DNA of 64,000 bases from Synanceia verrucosa (GCA_029721515.1 CM056559.1:1799001-1863000); one strand, 5' to 3'; shown: positions 25,683 through 37,305, counted from the first letter of the stretch. The notes: a model not told the origin generated them from the letters alone. Program-made: numbers and translations.

Positions 25683-25880
25683 TTCTTAAACCTAAATAGT
25701 TTTGTTGCATGAAACTAAATAGTTCTGTTGTCTAAACCTAAATAAGAAGGTTTGTTGTTTCATCCTAAGAAGCCTTAGACGAAGCAGTTTTCTGCCTTAA
25801 CCTAACTAAGCAGTTTTAACTTTAAGGTCATTCATGATGTTTTCCTTTCCACCTTAGCTAAGTGTTTTTCTTGCCTCAAC
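25683..25880 (-). repeat. Short reverse-orientation minisatellite block
   Basis: AAACCTAAATAGTTTTGTTG and diverged copies (AACCTAACTAAGCAGTTTT), the same family as 23520-24190. Confidence 0.55.
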
Positions 25881-26209
25881 TGTCGAGGTGTAGAAACGGC
25901 TAAAAGGCATCCACATATAACAAGAAATGTCCGTGTGATTTCACACTATTTATAGAGCATACATCATTTAAACAGCCGAAACAACTATGAACTACTTTAG
26001 CTTCCTTTTAGAGAAATTCATGGAGTGAATTTGCACCTCGTTAAAAGTTAAGATAAAACTTGATTCATCCCAAAAGAAACTGCTGTGCAACACTCGCAAA
26101 ACAAAGAAGTAAATGTACAGCGCATTGCATAAACACTGCATATATCTTGGGCTTTTATTGTTAAAGGTAAGAGGGGAAGGAGTGGATCTGGTCTGTGCTG
26201 CCAGCAGGA

Positions 26210-26430
26210 CTGCAACTAACAGTTATTTTCATTATTCACTGATTAATCTGTTTATTATTTTAGATTATATTCTTTCATGAGCTGTGTGTTTCCCAAGATA
26301 ACATCCTCAAATGTTCCATTTAAGAAGCTGAAATCAGAGAATTAAGGCTTTTTATCTTCTAAAGAAATGACTCAAACCGATCAATCGATTATCAAATTGG
26401 ATGGCGATTAATTTAGTAGCTGTAAACTAA
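26210..26430. repeat. Interspersed repeat related to 2725-3070
   Basis: ACTGCAACTAACAGTTATTT, then AAGAAGCTGAAATCAGAGA, then ATCGATTATCAAATTGGATG: the usual order of this teleost repeat. Confidence 0.55.
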
Positions 26431-27770
26431 TCTATTAGAAAGCAGTGAACTATCTTGTTTAAAAAAATATACAGATTTAGCCACCACATAATATTCACAT
26501 TATTAACGTTCATATTTCTGTGAGGAAATACTTAAAAAAAAAAAAAAAATTGAATTGTAAAGGCCCAGGCTGACTGGGACTCACTGGCTGCTCCAGTCGT
26601 CTCGATTGAAATCAATATTATTTTATTGGCTCCTTTCAGAAAACAAGAGGTGTTTATGGGCTGTCTAGATGAAAAACAGCAAGTCTGAGTGAAATTTGAA
26701 AAACAAGTGTAGATAAAAGAAAGCAAATAATCAAACATGTTTTTTTATCGCCCGGGTTTCAAGGTTCTGGATCAACGTTGCTTCAGACAAACTGGGTCTT
26801 CTAACGGACTATTTTACTTCTAACAGCACTAACTAACAAACAAACAAACACAACTTTAAGTTGCTTTTCAACTTCACAGATGTGATTAAACACACGGGCC
26901 AATGAGCATTTAAGTAAAACACTTTCTCTGGCAATTAGCCTGTGTGACATTTAGTCTGTTTGTTTAGCGGATGCACTCATAAGCATGTATTTGTGTTTGT
27001 TAAATGAACCCTGTGGGTGTGCTTCGGCGTAGGTAACACTCCATTACTCGTCCATTTCGTGTGCATGACTGGTTGGAGCGTTTTTACCCACAGAGCTAAT
27101 TACCGCTGTAAACACACACAAAGACAAACACTCGTTTACCTTGTTAATTCCCATCAGACTACATTCCTGTGATCGGCCCTTGTCTTGACATCGTTTGTTT
27201 GTTCCTTCAACACTCTGGATCCATGTGGGAGTGGAGGAGGAAGTGGAGGAGGAGGTAATTTCATCCTCATCAGAATAGATGTGATTGCATCTGTGGGTGG
27301 AGTGAAGGTGGGAGGTGACAGCAGGTGAAGTGAGATAATGACGTCTCCTTTTGTTCTTCCTTAGGGTCACTGCTCCGATGACTGAAGACGAAGTGAGCAG
27401 TCCTGAGCTTCTTCTTAATGCTGTTTAAGTCGTCTGATAGGGAACATTAGATATAATGGTGCAGGTTTTTGTACTGTAGGTAGAGCATGATTAAACCCTC
27501 AGAGTGGCGGCTAATGGTCCAGGAAGGAAATTAGACTAAAGCTTATTTTTCATGCAATAGGTGTCCTCACTTAAGATGCACAAATTTAAGGGAAGATGTC
27601 TCACTTTTGCACTTGAAGAACAGGATATTTGGTGTCCTCATGTTGGTGTGAGGCTGTCGTGCTGTTCTCAACTAGTAGGCCTCAGAGCGCCTTCCAGTGG
27701 GCAGCGGAGGCACCGCCAAATGGTTCAATTATTATGACTGTTTTTTGGTTTTCTGTTCTTAATCCAGTAG
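26430..27770. other. Non-coding stretch
   Basis: No gene recognised. A 108-codon minus-strand frame at 27044-27370 has a Ser/Thr-rich segment made by TCC/CTC repeats and no domain. Confidence 0.4.
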
Positions 27771-27774
27771 CATG

Positions 27775-28760
27775 TCTTGTAACTTGAAGCTAATGCAGTA
27801 CTCTTGCATCTTTAAGCTAATCTGGTAGTCTTGCATCTTGAAGCTAATCCGGTAGTCTTGTAGCTTATCCAGTAGTCTTGTAGCTTGAAGCTAATCCAGT
27901 AGTCTTGTAGCTAATCCTGTAGTCTTGCATCTTGAAGCTAATCCAGTAGTATTGTAGCTCATTCAGTTGTCTTGTATCTTGAAGCGAATCCAGCAGTCTT
28001 GAAGCTAATTCAGCAGTCTCGTAGCTAATCCAGTAGCCTTGCATCTTGAAGCTAATCCAGTAGTCTTGTAGCTAATCTAGTAGTCTTGAAGCTAATCCAC
28101 TAGTCTTGCATTCTGAAGCTAATCCAGTAGTCTTGTAGCTAATCTGGTAATCTTGAAGCTAATCCAGTAGTCTTGCATTTTGAAGCTAATCCAGTAGTCT
28201 TGTAGCTTGAAGCTAATCCAGTAGTCTTGTAGCTAATCCTGTAGTCTTGCATCTTGAAGCTAATCCAGTAGTATTGTAGCTCATTCAGTTGTCTTGTATC
28301 TTGAAGCGAATCCAGCAGTCTTGAAGCTAATTCAGCAGTCTCGTAGCTAATCCAGTAGCCTTGCATCTTGAAGCTAATCCAGTAGTCTTGTAGCTAATCT
28401 AGTAGTCTTGAAGCTAATCCACTAGTCTTGCATTCTGAAGCTAATCCAGTAGTCTTGTAGCTAATCTGGTAATCTTGAAGCTAATCCAGTAGTCTTGCAT
28501 TTTGAAGCTAATCCAGTAGTCTTGTAGCTTGAAGCTAATCCAGTAGTCTTGCATTTTGAAGCTAATCCAGTAGTCTTGCATTTTGAAGCTAATCCAGTAG
28601 TCTTGTAGCTTGAAGCTAATCCAGTAGTCTCGTAGCTAATCCAGTAATCTTGCGTCTTGAAACTAATCCAGTAGTCTCGTAGCTAATCCTGTAGTCTTGC
28701 ATCTTGAAGCTAATCCAGTAGTCTTGTATCTTGAAGCTAATCCAGTGGTTTTGTATCTTG
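27775..28760. repeat. 1-kb minisatellite, CTAATCCAGTAGTCTTG units
   Basis: The array is built from CTAATCCAGTAGTCTTG joined by short variable linkers (CATCTTGAAG, TAGCTTGAAG, TAG). Superimposed is an exact tandem duplication with a 322-bp period: 27883-28204 and 28205-28526 are identical in my base-by-base comparison, including private variants such as GTATTGTAGCTCATTCAG. Confidence 0.85.
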
Positions 28761-28764
28761 ACCA

Positions 28765-29950
28765 CCAAACACATCATCTCTGCATCAAATTCCAAGGCAA
28801 ACCACTGAATAGTTGTTCAAATCATTTACAAAATGAAACCATTTCATTGTAGAGGGACATTCAGAGGATCAGCAAAGCTTTACACTTGAATATCTGTACC
28901 ATTTTTCCTCAGATTCCATCCACTTTGGTTTTTGAGATATTTCAGTGTGTGCTGGAGACGACCAGCCAACCAACATTACCATCCACAGCACTGTCACAGC
29001 TAATAAATGGAGTAAAGATGGCTGCTAAAGGCATCTAAATCCTCTAAATGATGGCCTCATTTGTTTCTTTGACGTCAAAAAGCAACACGTCGTCATAAAA
29101 AGCAACTCGGAGGAGAAAGTGCTGGAGAACAAAAGGTGAAATACGAGGAAATGTGGAGATTAATTTTGCGGAGCCGGACAGGGAAAGGAGTGGGCAGCTG
29201 GGTGGATAAATGGAGGGTGGATGAGAGGAAAACACTGGGAAAACAGATGTTAAAATGAGTACGATGGAGAGGAGGACTATTGTAGGTTGCCAACTCGCAC
29301 ACAGTGTTTACACAGCCTGTTTCAATTACAAGGAATTAATGTAGAATCTGCAAGGCAACAGCAGCAATTCACTGGCAACACTCAGGGACACTCTTTCACA
29401 AACAGTCCTGAATATAATGGATGAGCGACGACACACTCGTCCCTCCATACAGCTGTAGTTCAACCTCAGGAAGGCTCCCTTACACCAAACCAAGGACACC
29501 AAAGAAGTGAAATGAGCCCAAAAATAACTGAGATCCCGGCCTGAGAACACAATTATTTATCGTGATTATACTCTGATTTAAGGGGCTGAATATTTTTCTT
29601 TCACTTTCACATTTAAATCAACAGAGTGCTGCTTTACATTCCTGATAATGTACAAACATTAACTGTATATCACTGTCATTATGACCTCATTTCTTTTTTT
29701 CCACTTATTGATTTATTTAGTCTGCAGTTATTCTAAAAAAAAAGTAAATAGGACTGGTTCAGTAAATGTATGTCCTTATACTGTTTTTATATATTTCTTT
29801 GTGAGCACCGTAAGTTTTTGACAACAATTCCAGTTCATTGTGTTCAAGCTCACTGGGTAATAAAGCTCTTCTTGACTCTTGATGTTCAATTACACCTTGA
29901 GTATTCAATGTCGTTTAGTGTGCACATATTTATCCCATTATTTATTGTAT
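28765..29950. other. Non-coding stretch
   Basis: No gene recognised. Short minus-strand frames at 29044-29550 have no family signature or splice context. Confidence 0.4.
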
Positions 29951-29959
29951 TTTTAAGCG

Positions 29960-30050
29960 TATATCATCGCTGCTAAATCGAAGAGCTGCAAACCTGCCTT
30001 TCATTGTTTAAGTACAATGACAACAAAAATCTATTATATTATATTCTTGG
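29960..30050 (+). mobile_element. Possible LINE 3' tail
   Basis: GTTTAAGTACAATGACAACAAAAATCTATT followed by ATTATATT repeats resembles the AATGACAATAAA-plus-short-repeat end seen at 7600-7690, in diverged form. Confidence 0.3.
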
Positions 30051-30599
30051 TCCTTATTCACAGTGCAGCTCATCAACCTGCTCTGATGGGAAGGAGTATA
30101 TATTACAAGGTCTTTTTTCCCTGACATTTATACATCCAAATGTCCACCACTGTGCAGCTCTCTAACTCTGTGGTGACCTCTCCTGTATCATCTTCACCAC
30201 CAAAACATAGAAACATCTCAAGTCACATGGAGGGCCAACAAATGAGGAAAAAGTCAATGACATTCTGTCAGTAGGCCGCCATCTTTATGCACCCAGTCCA
30301 ACCTCTGTGTGTGGAAATGAAAATGACATGGTGGCGGCGGTCAACCATAAAACAGCTCTGCCAGCGCATTCACCATTCATATTCAATTCATAGCTTGACG
30401 CTGTAAAGCTATGCTAACAGGAGTGTGTGTGGCGACACACACCAGCTTTATAGACACATTTCATGTTATTTGTTATTTGCCTCATGATGCTCTTTAAATC
30501 TTTAAATGAGCTGCAAATGAACTGCTGAGTTCGAGATAAATGTGCCGAAACAGAAAACAATAAAGGGAATATTTTGATTGGGCAAACCCAAAACTGAAC

Positions 30600-31240
30600 A
30601 AATAACAAAAATTTAGCCCAACACTGGAAAGTTATTTAGCATGGTTGGTACCAATGGATTCCTTAGGATTCCTTATATAAAATATATATAACACTACACC
30701 AGTTTCATCAGACTGAGCCTTAAAGACAGAACATAATTACTATTTCAACAACATTTAGCCAGAAATTGGAGCATTATTTAGCATTGTTCCCGACAACTAA
30801 ACATGTCATGGTTGGTTCCCAATCGATTCCTTTGGTTTCTTAATTTATATATATCATAATATACATATAATATTAAACTATTATCTTCAGACTGAGCCTT
30901 AAAGTCTGAAAGACAGAACAGCCAACACCATAATTACCAATTCAACAACATTTAGCCAGACATTGGAGCATTATTTAGCAGTGTTCCCGATAACTAAACA
31001 TGACATGGTTGGTACCAATCGATTCCTTTGGTTTCTTAATTTATATATATCATAATATACATATAATATTACACTATTATCTTCAGACTGAGCCTTAAAG
31101 TCTGAAAGACAGAACAGCCAACACCATAATTACAAATTCAACAACATTTAGCCAGACATTGGAGCATTATTTAGCAGTGTTCCCGATAACTAAACATGAC
31201 ATGGTTGGTACCAATCGATTCCTTCGGTTTCTTAATTTAT
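30600..31240 (+). repeat. Tandem repeat, three copies of about 180-196 bp
   Basis: GACTGAGCCTTAAAG recurs at about 30711, 30890 and 31086, and CATGGTTGGTACCAAT-type words precede each copy. Copies 2 and 3 are nearly identical; copy 1 is diverged. A further partial copy lies at about 31510-31570. Confidence 0.75.
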
Positions 31241-31477
31241 ATATAATATAAAATATGAGGTCTATTGAAGTTAACGCGATTAATCTGCACTAACGTGTAA
31301 ATTTGCACAACAGTAACTTGGACAAACTGCCTGAAATACATTATGTATTTAAATATACTGTATATAAGTGCTGTGTTTATGAAAAGAACGCCTCTTTCTC
31401 TTTTTTGTCCATTTCACATTATACGTTCAGGCAGTTAGCATGTCAAAATTATCGCATTAATGCACTAATTTTAGCCC

Positions 31478-31479
<2 letters not shown>

Positions 31480-31511
<32 letters not shown>
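31480..31511. repeat. (TAA)n microsatellite
   Basis: About ten uninterrupted TAA triplets. Confidence 0.9.
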
Positions 31512-32109
31512 TTACACCAGTATCTTCAGAGGGAGCCTTCAAGACAAAAACAATAAAAAGCATAATTACCAATTATGTGTATGGAAACATGCCACACAAA
31601 ATACTGCGAGCAACGAAAGCGCTCAAGAGGTAAAAAACAAGAGGTAAAAAAAAAAAATGCTACTCCTGTGCTGTACTACTGTAGAGTACTACTGTAGAGT
31701 ACTACTGTGCTTCTCATGGCAAATTAATTAATATCACAAAACTCTCTAAGCCTCTGAGCCAAGTCCAATTAGTCTCTCTCATTATGCGTCTTCCCCCTCG
31801 ACAGTTTAGGAAATATCTGGAGAGTTCATCTCAAAACATGTTCAGGACTACAATCTGCTGTTTTCTCTTTTTTCTAACCCTCCCACAGGCTGATAAACAG
31901 CGCAGGTTTGCTTTTATAAGCGCCACCTTAATTCAATTCCCTTATTCAAACAGGCTGAGGTGCTGGTTGGTGAGTTTAAACAGCTTATCAGCAACACAGG
32001 AGTGCCTGTAAAGTTAAATCTGCATTTAAAGCAGCACCACATAGTACATACATAAAACATGGAAGTTATGGTTGTGCTTGTATATCTCTAAGTATACAGA
32101 TCATAGACC

Positions 32110-32380
32110 GAACATAAGAAGAGGATGTAGTCGCTGTAGCATCACAGCGTGGTTTGTGGACTGACGTTTTGAAGCTTCATATTCGGCATTTAGGCCGCTG
32201 CCATCTTGGTTTATTGCTAAGCTAAGAGCAACCACAACCAAACACTGAATGAGACACTTTTAGGCAACACAAAGCACAAACATACAAGACTTAAAACTAG
32301 AGGCTGAGGCCATAAACTCGAGTTTACAATGTTTACTGAGGGAATAAATCAGGAGAGAAGAGTTTTGATGTCACGTTCAC
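32110..32380. repeat. Interspersed repeat, GCCATCTTGG / AATGTTTACTGAGGGAATAA type
   Basis: Shares TTTGAAGCTTCATATTCGGC, GCCATCTTGGTTTATTGC and CCATAAACTCGAGTTTAC plus AATGTTTACTGAGGGAATAA with the copies at 21690-21920 and 43170-43410. Confidence 0.6.
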
Positions 32381-33119
32381 TGTAATCACAGATCATTTAA
32401 TGTCTGTGTATCGATAAAATACTGAAATATTTTGCTTTATTTGCTCACATCACACAGTTTTTCCTGGACTCAAAAGGTTAATGGTGAACGTATTGAAGTG
32501 AAATATATCCTGCACTTTATAACAGCTCCAAATGTTCTCTAAAAGGCTTTTTTATTCTCTCAATTACAGTTCGAACACTGAAAACCTCCCTGTTTCTGCA
32601 AAGAAAATGCATTTGCCAGCCACGTTGCCTTCTCTTTATAATGTAAGTTAGAGCGCTCCGAGCATCACACCGAGCCCATAATCATGAAGGTGAGCTGTGA
32701 TTTGAAATGCACAAGCCTTTTTATCAGCTTTACATGACACCACTTACTGCACTTTCCTGTGAGACAGCAGTCACTATGGAGCTGAAACACATGAACCTAG
32801 CTGCCAAACAATGCAACCACAACACCATGATGCTAAAAACACACAGCAGACTACAGAAGTAATGTGCAACAGAGCAGGGAGAGTGCTGCAACTCTCATGT
32901 GCAATCATTTACTAACCAAATCATATGCAATGATTTATTAATGTGCAATATCACTGTTTGCTCCATTTTGTTCACTTATGTGAACAAAATAAAAATGGAT
33001 GACATTTAATTGTGATTAATCGAAATTAATCCACAACAATGTAGATATATACTGTATATCAGTATGTCATTTTTTTGAAGACAGTTGTTTGCATTTATTA
33101 CCTCCTCATTTTTCTACTT

Positions 33120-33242
33120 GTTTACTGATGACACTGCTTCTTATTTTTTATACAGGCCTTCATCACGTTGTTGCCCTATCCTCTCTGCTGCTGTAACACT
33201 GTAAATTTCCTAGTTGGTAAATAAAGGTTTAGCTTATCTTAG
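33120..33242 (+). mobile_element. LINE 3' tail fragment
   Basis: TAACACTGTAAATTTCCTAG, then GGTAAATAAAGGTTTAGC and TTATCTTA, the typical ending of a common fish LINE family (stop-proximal AATAAAGG plus TTATC repeats). Truncated at the 5' side. Confidence 0.6.
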
Positions 33243-33244
33243 AC

Positions 33245-34280
33245 GTGCAATCACAGCACACAGGGTTTGACTATCACCGTGGTGCAGTTACACTTCAAAT
33301 GATAACCTGAATGCTCACACTCGCTGCACATTGGTATGCGAGTCGTTAGGAAAAGCCAGGGGTCTGTTTAGCAAAAATCCTTAACTCGGAATCAAATCTG
33401 GGTGTCGGCGTGACGAAATTCTGCTTGACACCCTGCTGCTGTCGTCACTGTTGATGACTCTGCCGGTCATGTATGAGTAAGTGGGTTGGAAGACGAAGGA
33501 GGAGATGAAATGCAAAGTGTGGTGGAAGTTTTAAGTGATGAGGTGGAGTGTATATCCCGGTGGCGTGCCCGGTGGTTCAGGCGATGACACACGGTGGAAG
33601 TGACATGTTTCCTCTGATCAGGGTGTTTTAGACTGGGAGGCACTCGGCCCTGATGGTCTCCATCTTTAATTCTGTCACACTTATACTTGGGAAAACCCCT
33701 GTGGGTGGGCGAATCCTCTCCTCCACCACCTTCCTTCCTGTCACCATCTCTCTTTTCTTAAGCAGCCTAAAGCTTTTTTTACTTGTTTTAACAAGTAAAA
33801 CACTCAGAATGCAAAAATGCAGCTGTGAAGCCTGAGAGAAGTTTGTGTCAAAATATCACTGACAAACGTTTCATCATCCACGAATGAAAAACAAGATTTG
33901 TGTGGGAAGAGTCTGGTGAAGCATCTTACCCAAAATACAAACAGAGATTATTATTATGAAAGACTGCAACGCCACATTATCACACCTACTGGCTGGTATC
34001 TGTTTCAGTTATTTCAGACAATAAATTCAACATTAGTTAATATTAAGGCTGTGCAACTTTTCTGATTTGTACCGACTGTCTGTTTAAAATTCTATTGTTT
34101 TTGCATTTCAGCTGATATTAACAGTGATTGTCTGAGCAATGATGTCAGTTGAGCCACATTCAAACACACACTGTTAACAAACAAACAGTCTGTTCCTGCA
34201 GCCACACATTCAACAGCAATAAAAGCATAAAATACCCGGTAAACAGCGACACTGTGACTCCAGTATAAAGTCATAAATGA
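33245..34280. other. Non-coding stretch, presumed first intron of the gene starting near 34.4 kb
   Basis: No exon recognised. It lies directly downstream, on the minus strand, of the splice donor at 34287/34286. Confidence 0.4.
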
Positions 34281-34286
34281 GCTTAC

Positions 34287-34450
34287 CTTTGATGAGTCCA
34301 GCTGCAGACCACAGGTTTGGTGTTGAGAAGGTTTCATCAGTTTTTAGTCTCATCCGTCTGTTCGTGACGGGGGTTTGTTGTCGTCGGGTGAAGCCGCGTC
34401 AGGCTGACCGGGAGAGAGCGTTGGAGGCTGGGAGCTAACAGCCGCCGGGG
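34287..34450 (-). CDS. Probable first exon of an unidentified minus-strand gene
   Basis: A CpG-rich leader is followed by ATG at 34353 and by a second ATG, in a different frame, at 34337. The exon ends in CATCAAAG at 34287, joined to a strong donor GTAAGC. The first ATG gives 22 codons plus one base (MRLKTDETFSTPNLWSAAGL then IK). The second gives 17 codons ending in phase 0 (MKPSQHQTCGLQLDSSK). Neither has a good Kozak context, so the exon may also be mostly 5' UTR or belong to a non-coding RNA. The 5' boundary is approximate. I do not recognise the peptide and found no further exons in the 34 kb downstream. The promoter block upstream makes transcription likely. Confidence 0.45.
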
Positions 34451-34675
34451 CCCCGGAGCTAGCTAACCTTCTTGCGGGCTAATGAGTGAGAATAACCGGG
34501 CTGGGTGAACCCAGTTAACGGAGGCAGTGGCTTATCTTATTCTTCAACTCGTTTTTTTTAATAAAACGACACATTAAAGGATTTTGTTTAGCCATTTTTT
34601 GTGACAGTAGCATTAGCTAGCTGTCAGGCTAACGGTATCAGCAGCTCAGAGTGTCTCCCTTTTGATTGGACGGTG

Positions 34676-34689
34676 GCTACCATGGCAAC
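34676..34689. promoter_or_regulatory. RFX X-box 1
   Basis: GCTACCATGGCAAC against the palindromic X-box GTTGCCATGGCAAC: the right half is perfect and the left half has two differences. Confidence 0.55.
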
Positions 34690-34707
34690 CGATTAGTTCC
34701 GGCTTTC

Positions 34708-34721
34708 GTGACCATAGCAAC
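34708..34721. promoter_or_regulatory. RFX X-box 2
   Basis: GTGACCATAGCAAC fits the X-box pattern (GT-N-R-CC-AT-R-G-Y-AAC). It lies 32 bp from X-box 1, about three helical turns. Confidence 0.55.
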
Positions 34722-34739
34722 TGGTTTAGTTGGCTGCCT

Positions 34740-35030
34740 GCAGCTTGTTTTAATCTTATTTTATTTTATTTAATTTAAGTTTAAAAATATATGTAAAAAT
34801 ATATATAATTTAAATAATAAAATATGTTAAACTATATATTTATACATGTATTTATCTATATAATGTATGTGATATTACATTAATATATAATTATTTACAT
34901 ATATTATATATTTATACTGCTACTGTTAATATAGGGCAGCAGTGGTCTAATAAATTAAGCACTGTATTTATAATGCGAGTAGTATGTATTCAAGTTTCAA
35001 ATAAACTTATAGATAGATTTCCTTAGTTTT
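34740..35030. other. Very AT-rich stretch
   Basis: Nearly pure A/T with many ATATAT words and no coding signal. It lies between the promoter block and the slc12a9 3' region. Confidence 0.6.
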
Positions 35031-35039
35031 TAGCATTAT

Positions 35040-35235
35040 TTGTGGGACAAAACTGTGTCATAAGGTTTAAGCTACGAACCAACCTGGTTAGGTTTGGGAA
35101 AATATTGAAGTTTATGTTAAAATAACTATGGAAGTTATGAAGTAAAAGTATGGTAAAATAAGTGACACACTGGACAAAGTCACCCATCTTAATCAGAATT
35201 TATCACTCTTTAAACTACATTTGTTGCTCTGAGCG

Positions 35236-35269
<34 letters not shown>

Positions 35270-36690
35270 GAGATGGGTTTACATTAGTAAGTGTAATGAT
35301 AAAGAGTGTCTGCACTGACCACTAAGCAATATTGGACAAGTTGAGAGTGACAGGAGGTTGAAAATTACTCACAAATCACCACATATGGTTGTAAATGTCA
35401 CCAGGAGTGACTAAACAGACCAGTTTCTCTTCATAGAAATATTTAATAAAAGCACACAAACACACAAAAACACATCACTAAACTTAGTCCTGGACCAGTT
35501 TCTTGCAAAACACGTGAACGCCTCTCAGAGCCGGGGTCTTCCTCCCAGTGATAAATGTCAGCCTTCCTCCTCCTGAACAGATATCGATGGTTATTTGGGC
35601 TTATTCCTCCAATCTGTTGTTCACCTCGGAGCGGAAATGGAATCCATTTCTGCCTGGTTGGCGGCGAGGGTGACTGTAGGACAAGGTAATTTGGCTGGCT
35701 GGCACTCTCTAGTATCTCTCTGTCCTCGCTGCAGAGCTATCTCACCCCTATTCCCAAAGTTTACCTCAAACAAACAAGTGCAGGCGACATAAAAAAAAAA
35801 CCCTCAGCTCAGTGCTCGGACACTCAAACTGGTCTTCAGCTGAAATGGAACAAAGATGCCCTGAGTGCTTGTTAAGTTTGATCCAGCAAACGAAAAAAAG
35901 AGGAACACATAACACAGACTTTATTTCTTTCAGTCACATCAGTTTCCATCTTATAGAGCGCATATATATAAACATATATATTTCAGATTTCAAAAATCAA
36001 ACAATGAAAGTTTCATCTCTCCAACAGTTTTTTTTCTTTCCTGCCACAGCAGAAAATCCAGAGCAACGATGTGAAGAAATGTAGTGTGTCGACGGTTTGT
36101 TGAGGAGCGTCGAGTCCAAACAAGAAACTGTCAGTGGAAACAGGAAATGAGGATCAAACTGGTCGACGAGTAAACACACATCTCATTTCAAACAGCCTTT
36201 CTTCAGACACTGACCACAGACCGTCAGGATGCAGCGACTTCAAATTCAAGACCATTATTTCCACTGCATGACTCGACTGGACTCCTGGTCCTTTTCAGTT
36301 TATTTAGTTCAAACTGAGGAATGACTGCACGCTGTCAAATGTATGCTGCACACTCTCACTTAAAAAAAAAAAAAACAATTAAAAATATGGTTAAATAATG
36401 GTGTTTAGTGATTTTTCCCTCTGATCAATCAGTGGTCAACTCACCAGTATCGGCTCTCATCGAGCAAAAATAAAATCGTACCGTACATCAACGTGTCAAG
36501 AAATGGAAATATTATTTGCACAGTGAAATACAAAAGAAACATCACGTTTTTCGACGAGTTGAATATTAAAGCGACACCTTTTGTCACTTCAGGAGTTAAA
36601 GCCTGCAGCTTATCGAGGCGACTGTTCGCTGATATCAGCAGTCGTAGGTCATCATTCAGCAAAAGTTTACCTTAAATGTGACAAATACTT
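35040..36690. other. Intergenic / possible distal 3' UTR of slc12a9
   Basis: One diverged GGTTAGG-type unit at about 35045-35100. On the minus strand there are AATAAA words at 36299-36304 and 35920-35925, which could end longer slc12a9 transcripts. No gene recognised. Confidence 0.4.
35236..35267. repeat. (TAA)n microsatellite
   Basis: About ten TAA triplets. Confidence 0.9.
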
Positions 36691-36708
36691 TGAAGGCAAA
36701 TATTGAAA

Positions 36709-36714
36709 TTTATT
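36709..36714 (-). promoter_or_regulatory. slc12a9: Candidate slc12a9 polyadenylation signal
   Basis: TTTATT on the + strand is AATAAA on the gene strand. It is the first such hexamer I found after the stop codon, giving a 3' UTR of about 650 nt. Later alternatives are at 36299-36304 and 35920-35925. Confidence 0.35.
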
Positions 36715-36884
36715 TCGGCACTTTGTGAGTAAAAGCTAACAGTTACCTAAAATACATTAAAAAAAATAAAAATGCTGTGGCTGTAAACATGGAGAGTTTG
36801 GTTCACCAAAGATAAAAAGTGCATTTGGAAAAAAGAGGAATGTCTTCCTGAGGGGAACAAGACTTCTAGAGCAGCACCATCCTT

Positions 36885-36920
36885 CATTATTATCATTATT
36901 ATTATTATTATTATTATTAT
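36885..36920. repeat. (TTA)n microsatellite inside the presumed slc12a9 3' UTR
   Basis: Uninterrupted TTA triplets, AAT on the gene strand, between the stop codon and the first poly(A) signal. Confidence 0.85.
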
Positions 36921-37305
36921 ACCTGCTTCCTTTGTTCTGAGCTCCTACAGTGGAAAAGCAGACTTCCTGTCCAGGCACTTTTTGATCTGAAGGCATATGG
37001 AAAAGGTCATTTTAAGGACTTCGATTGGCAAGAAAACACGTCAAGAGAGGAGTCGGAGGATCCAGATGGATGAAGACAGTGACGGAGCGGCTTTGGCTTG
37101 TGTTTAAAATCTGATCACGCTCACTTTGACCTAACAGCTGAACATCACGGGGCCTCGACAGGAAGCTGAAAACAACAACGACAAAATCAGCAGCAAAAAG
37201 CATAAAAAGGTTAAACATGCAGAGGATTTTTTTGCTATCCATCAAGTTGGTCAAGTGTAATGTCTGGTATTGATTTGTAATATTCTGAAAATATTCCCAG
37301 ACATG

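Larger units (their letters stand above)
34380..34735 (-). promoter_or_regulatory. CpG-rich promoter block with CCAAT box and two RFX X-boxes
   Basis: 34380-34510 is rich in CG (GGGGCCCCGG, several CGCG/CCGG words) in an otherwise AT-rich region. Upstream on the minus strand lie an ETS-like CCGGAAC (about 34696-34702 reversed), a CCAATC box (34664-34669 reversed) and two X-boxes. The first-exon candidate follows within 400 bp. This arrangement is typical of a TATA-less vertebrate promoter. Confidence 0.55.

Noticed and set aside
27775..28760. Possible CRISPR-like array because of regular repeats
   Set aside because: Repeats are contiguous with no unique spacers of fixed length, and the context is vertebrate; it is a minisatellite.
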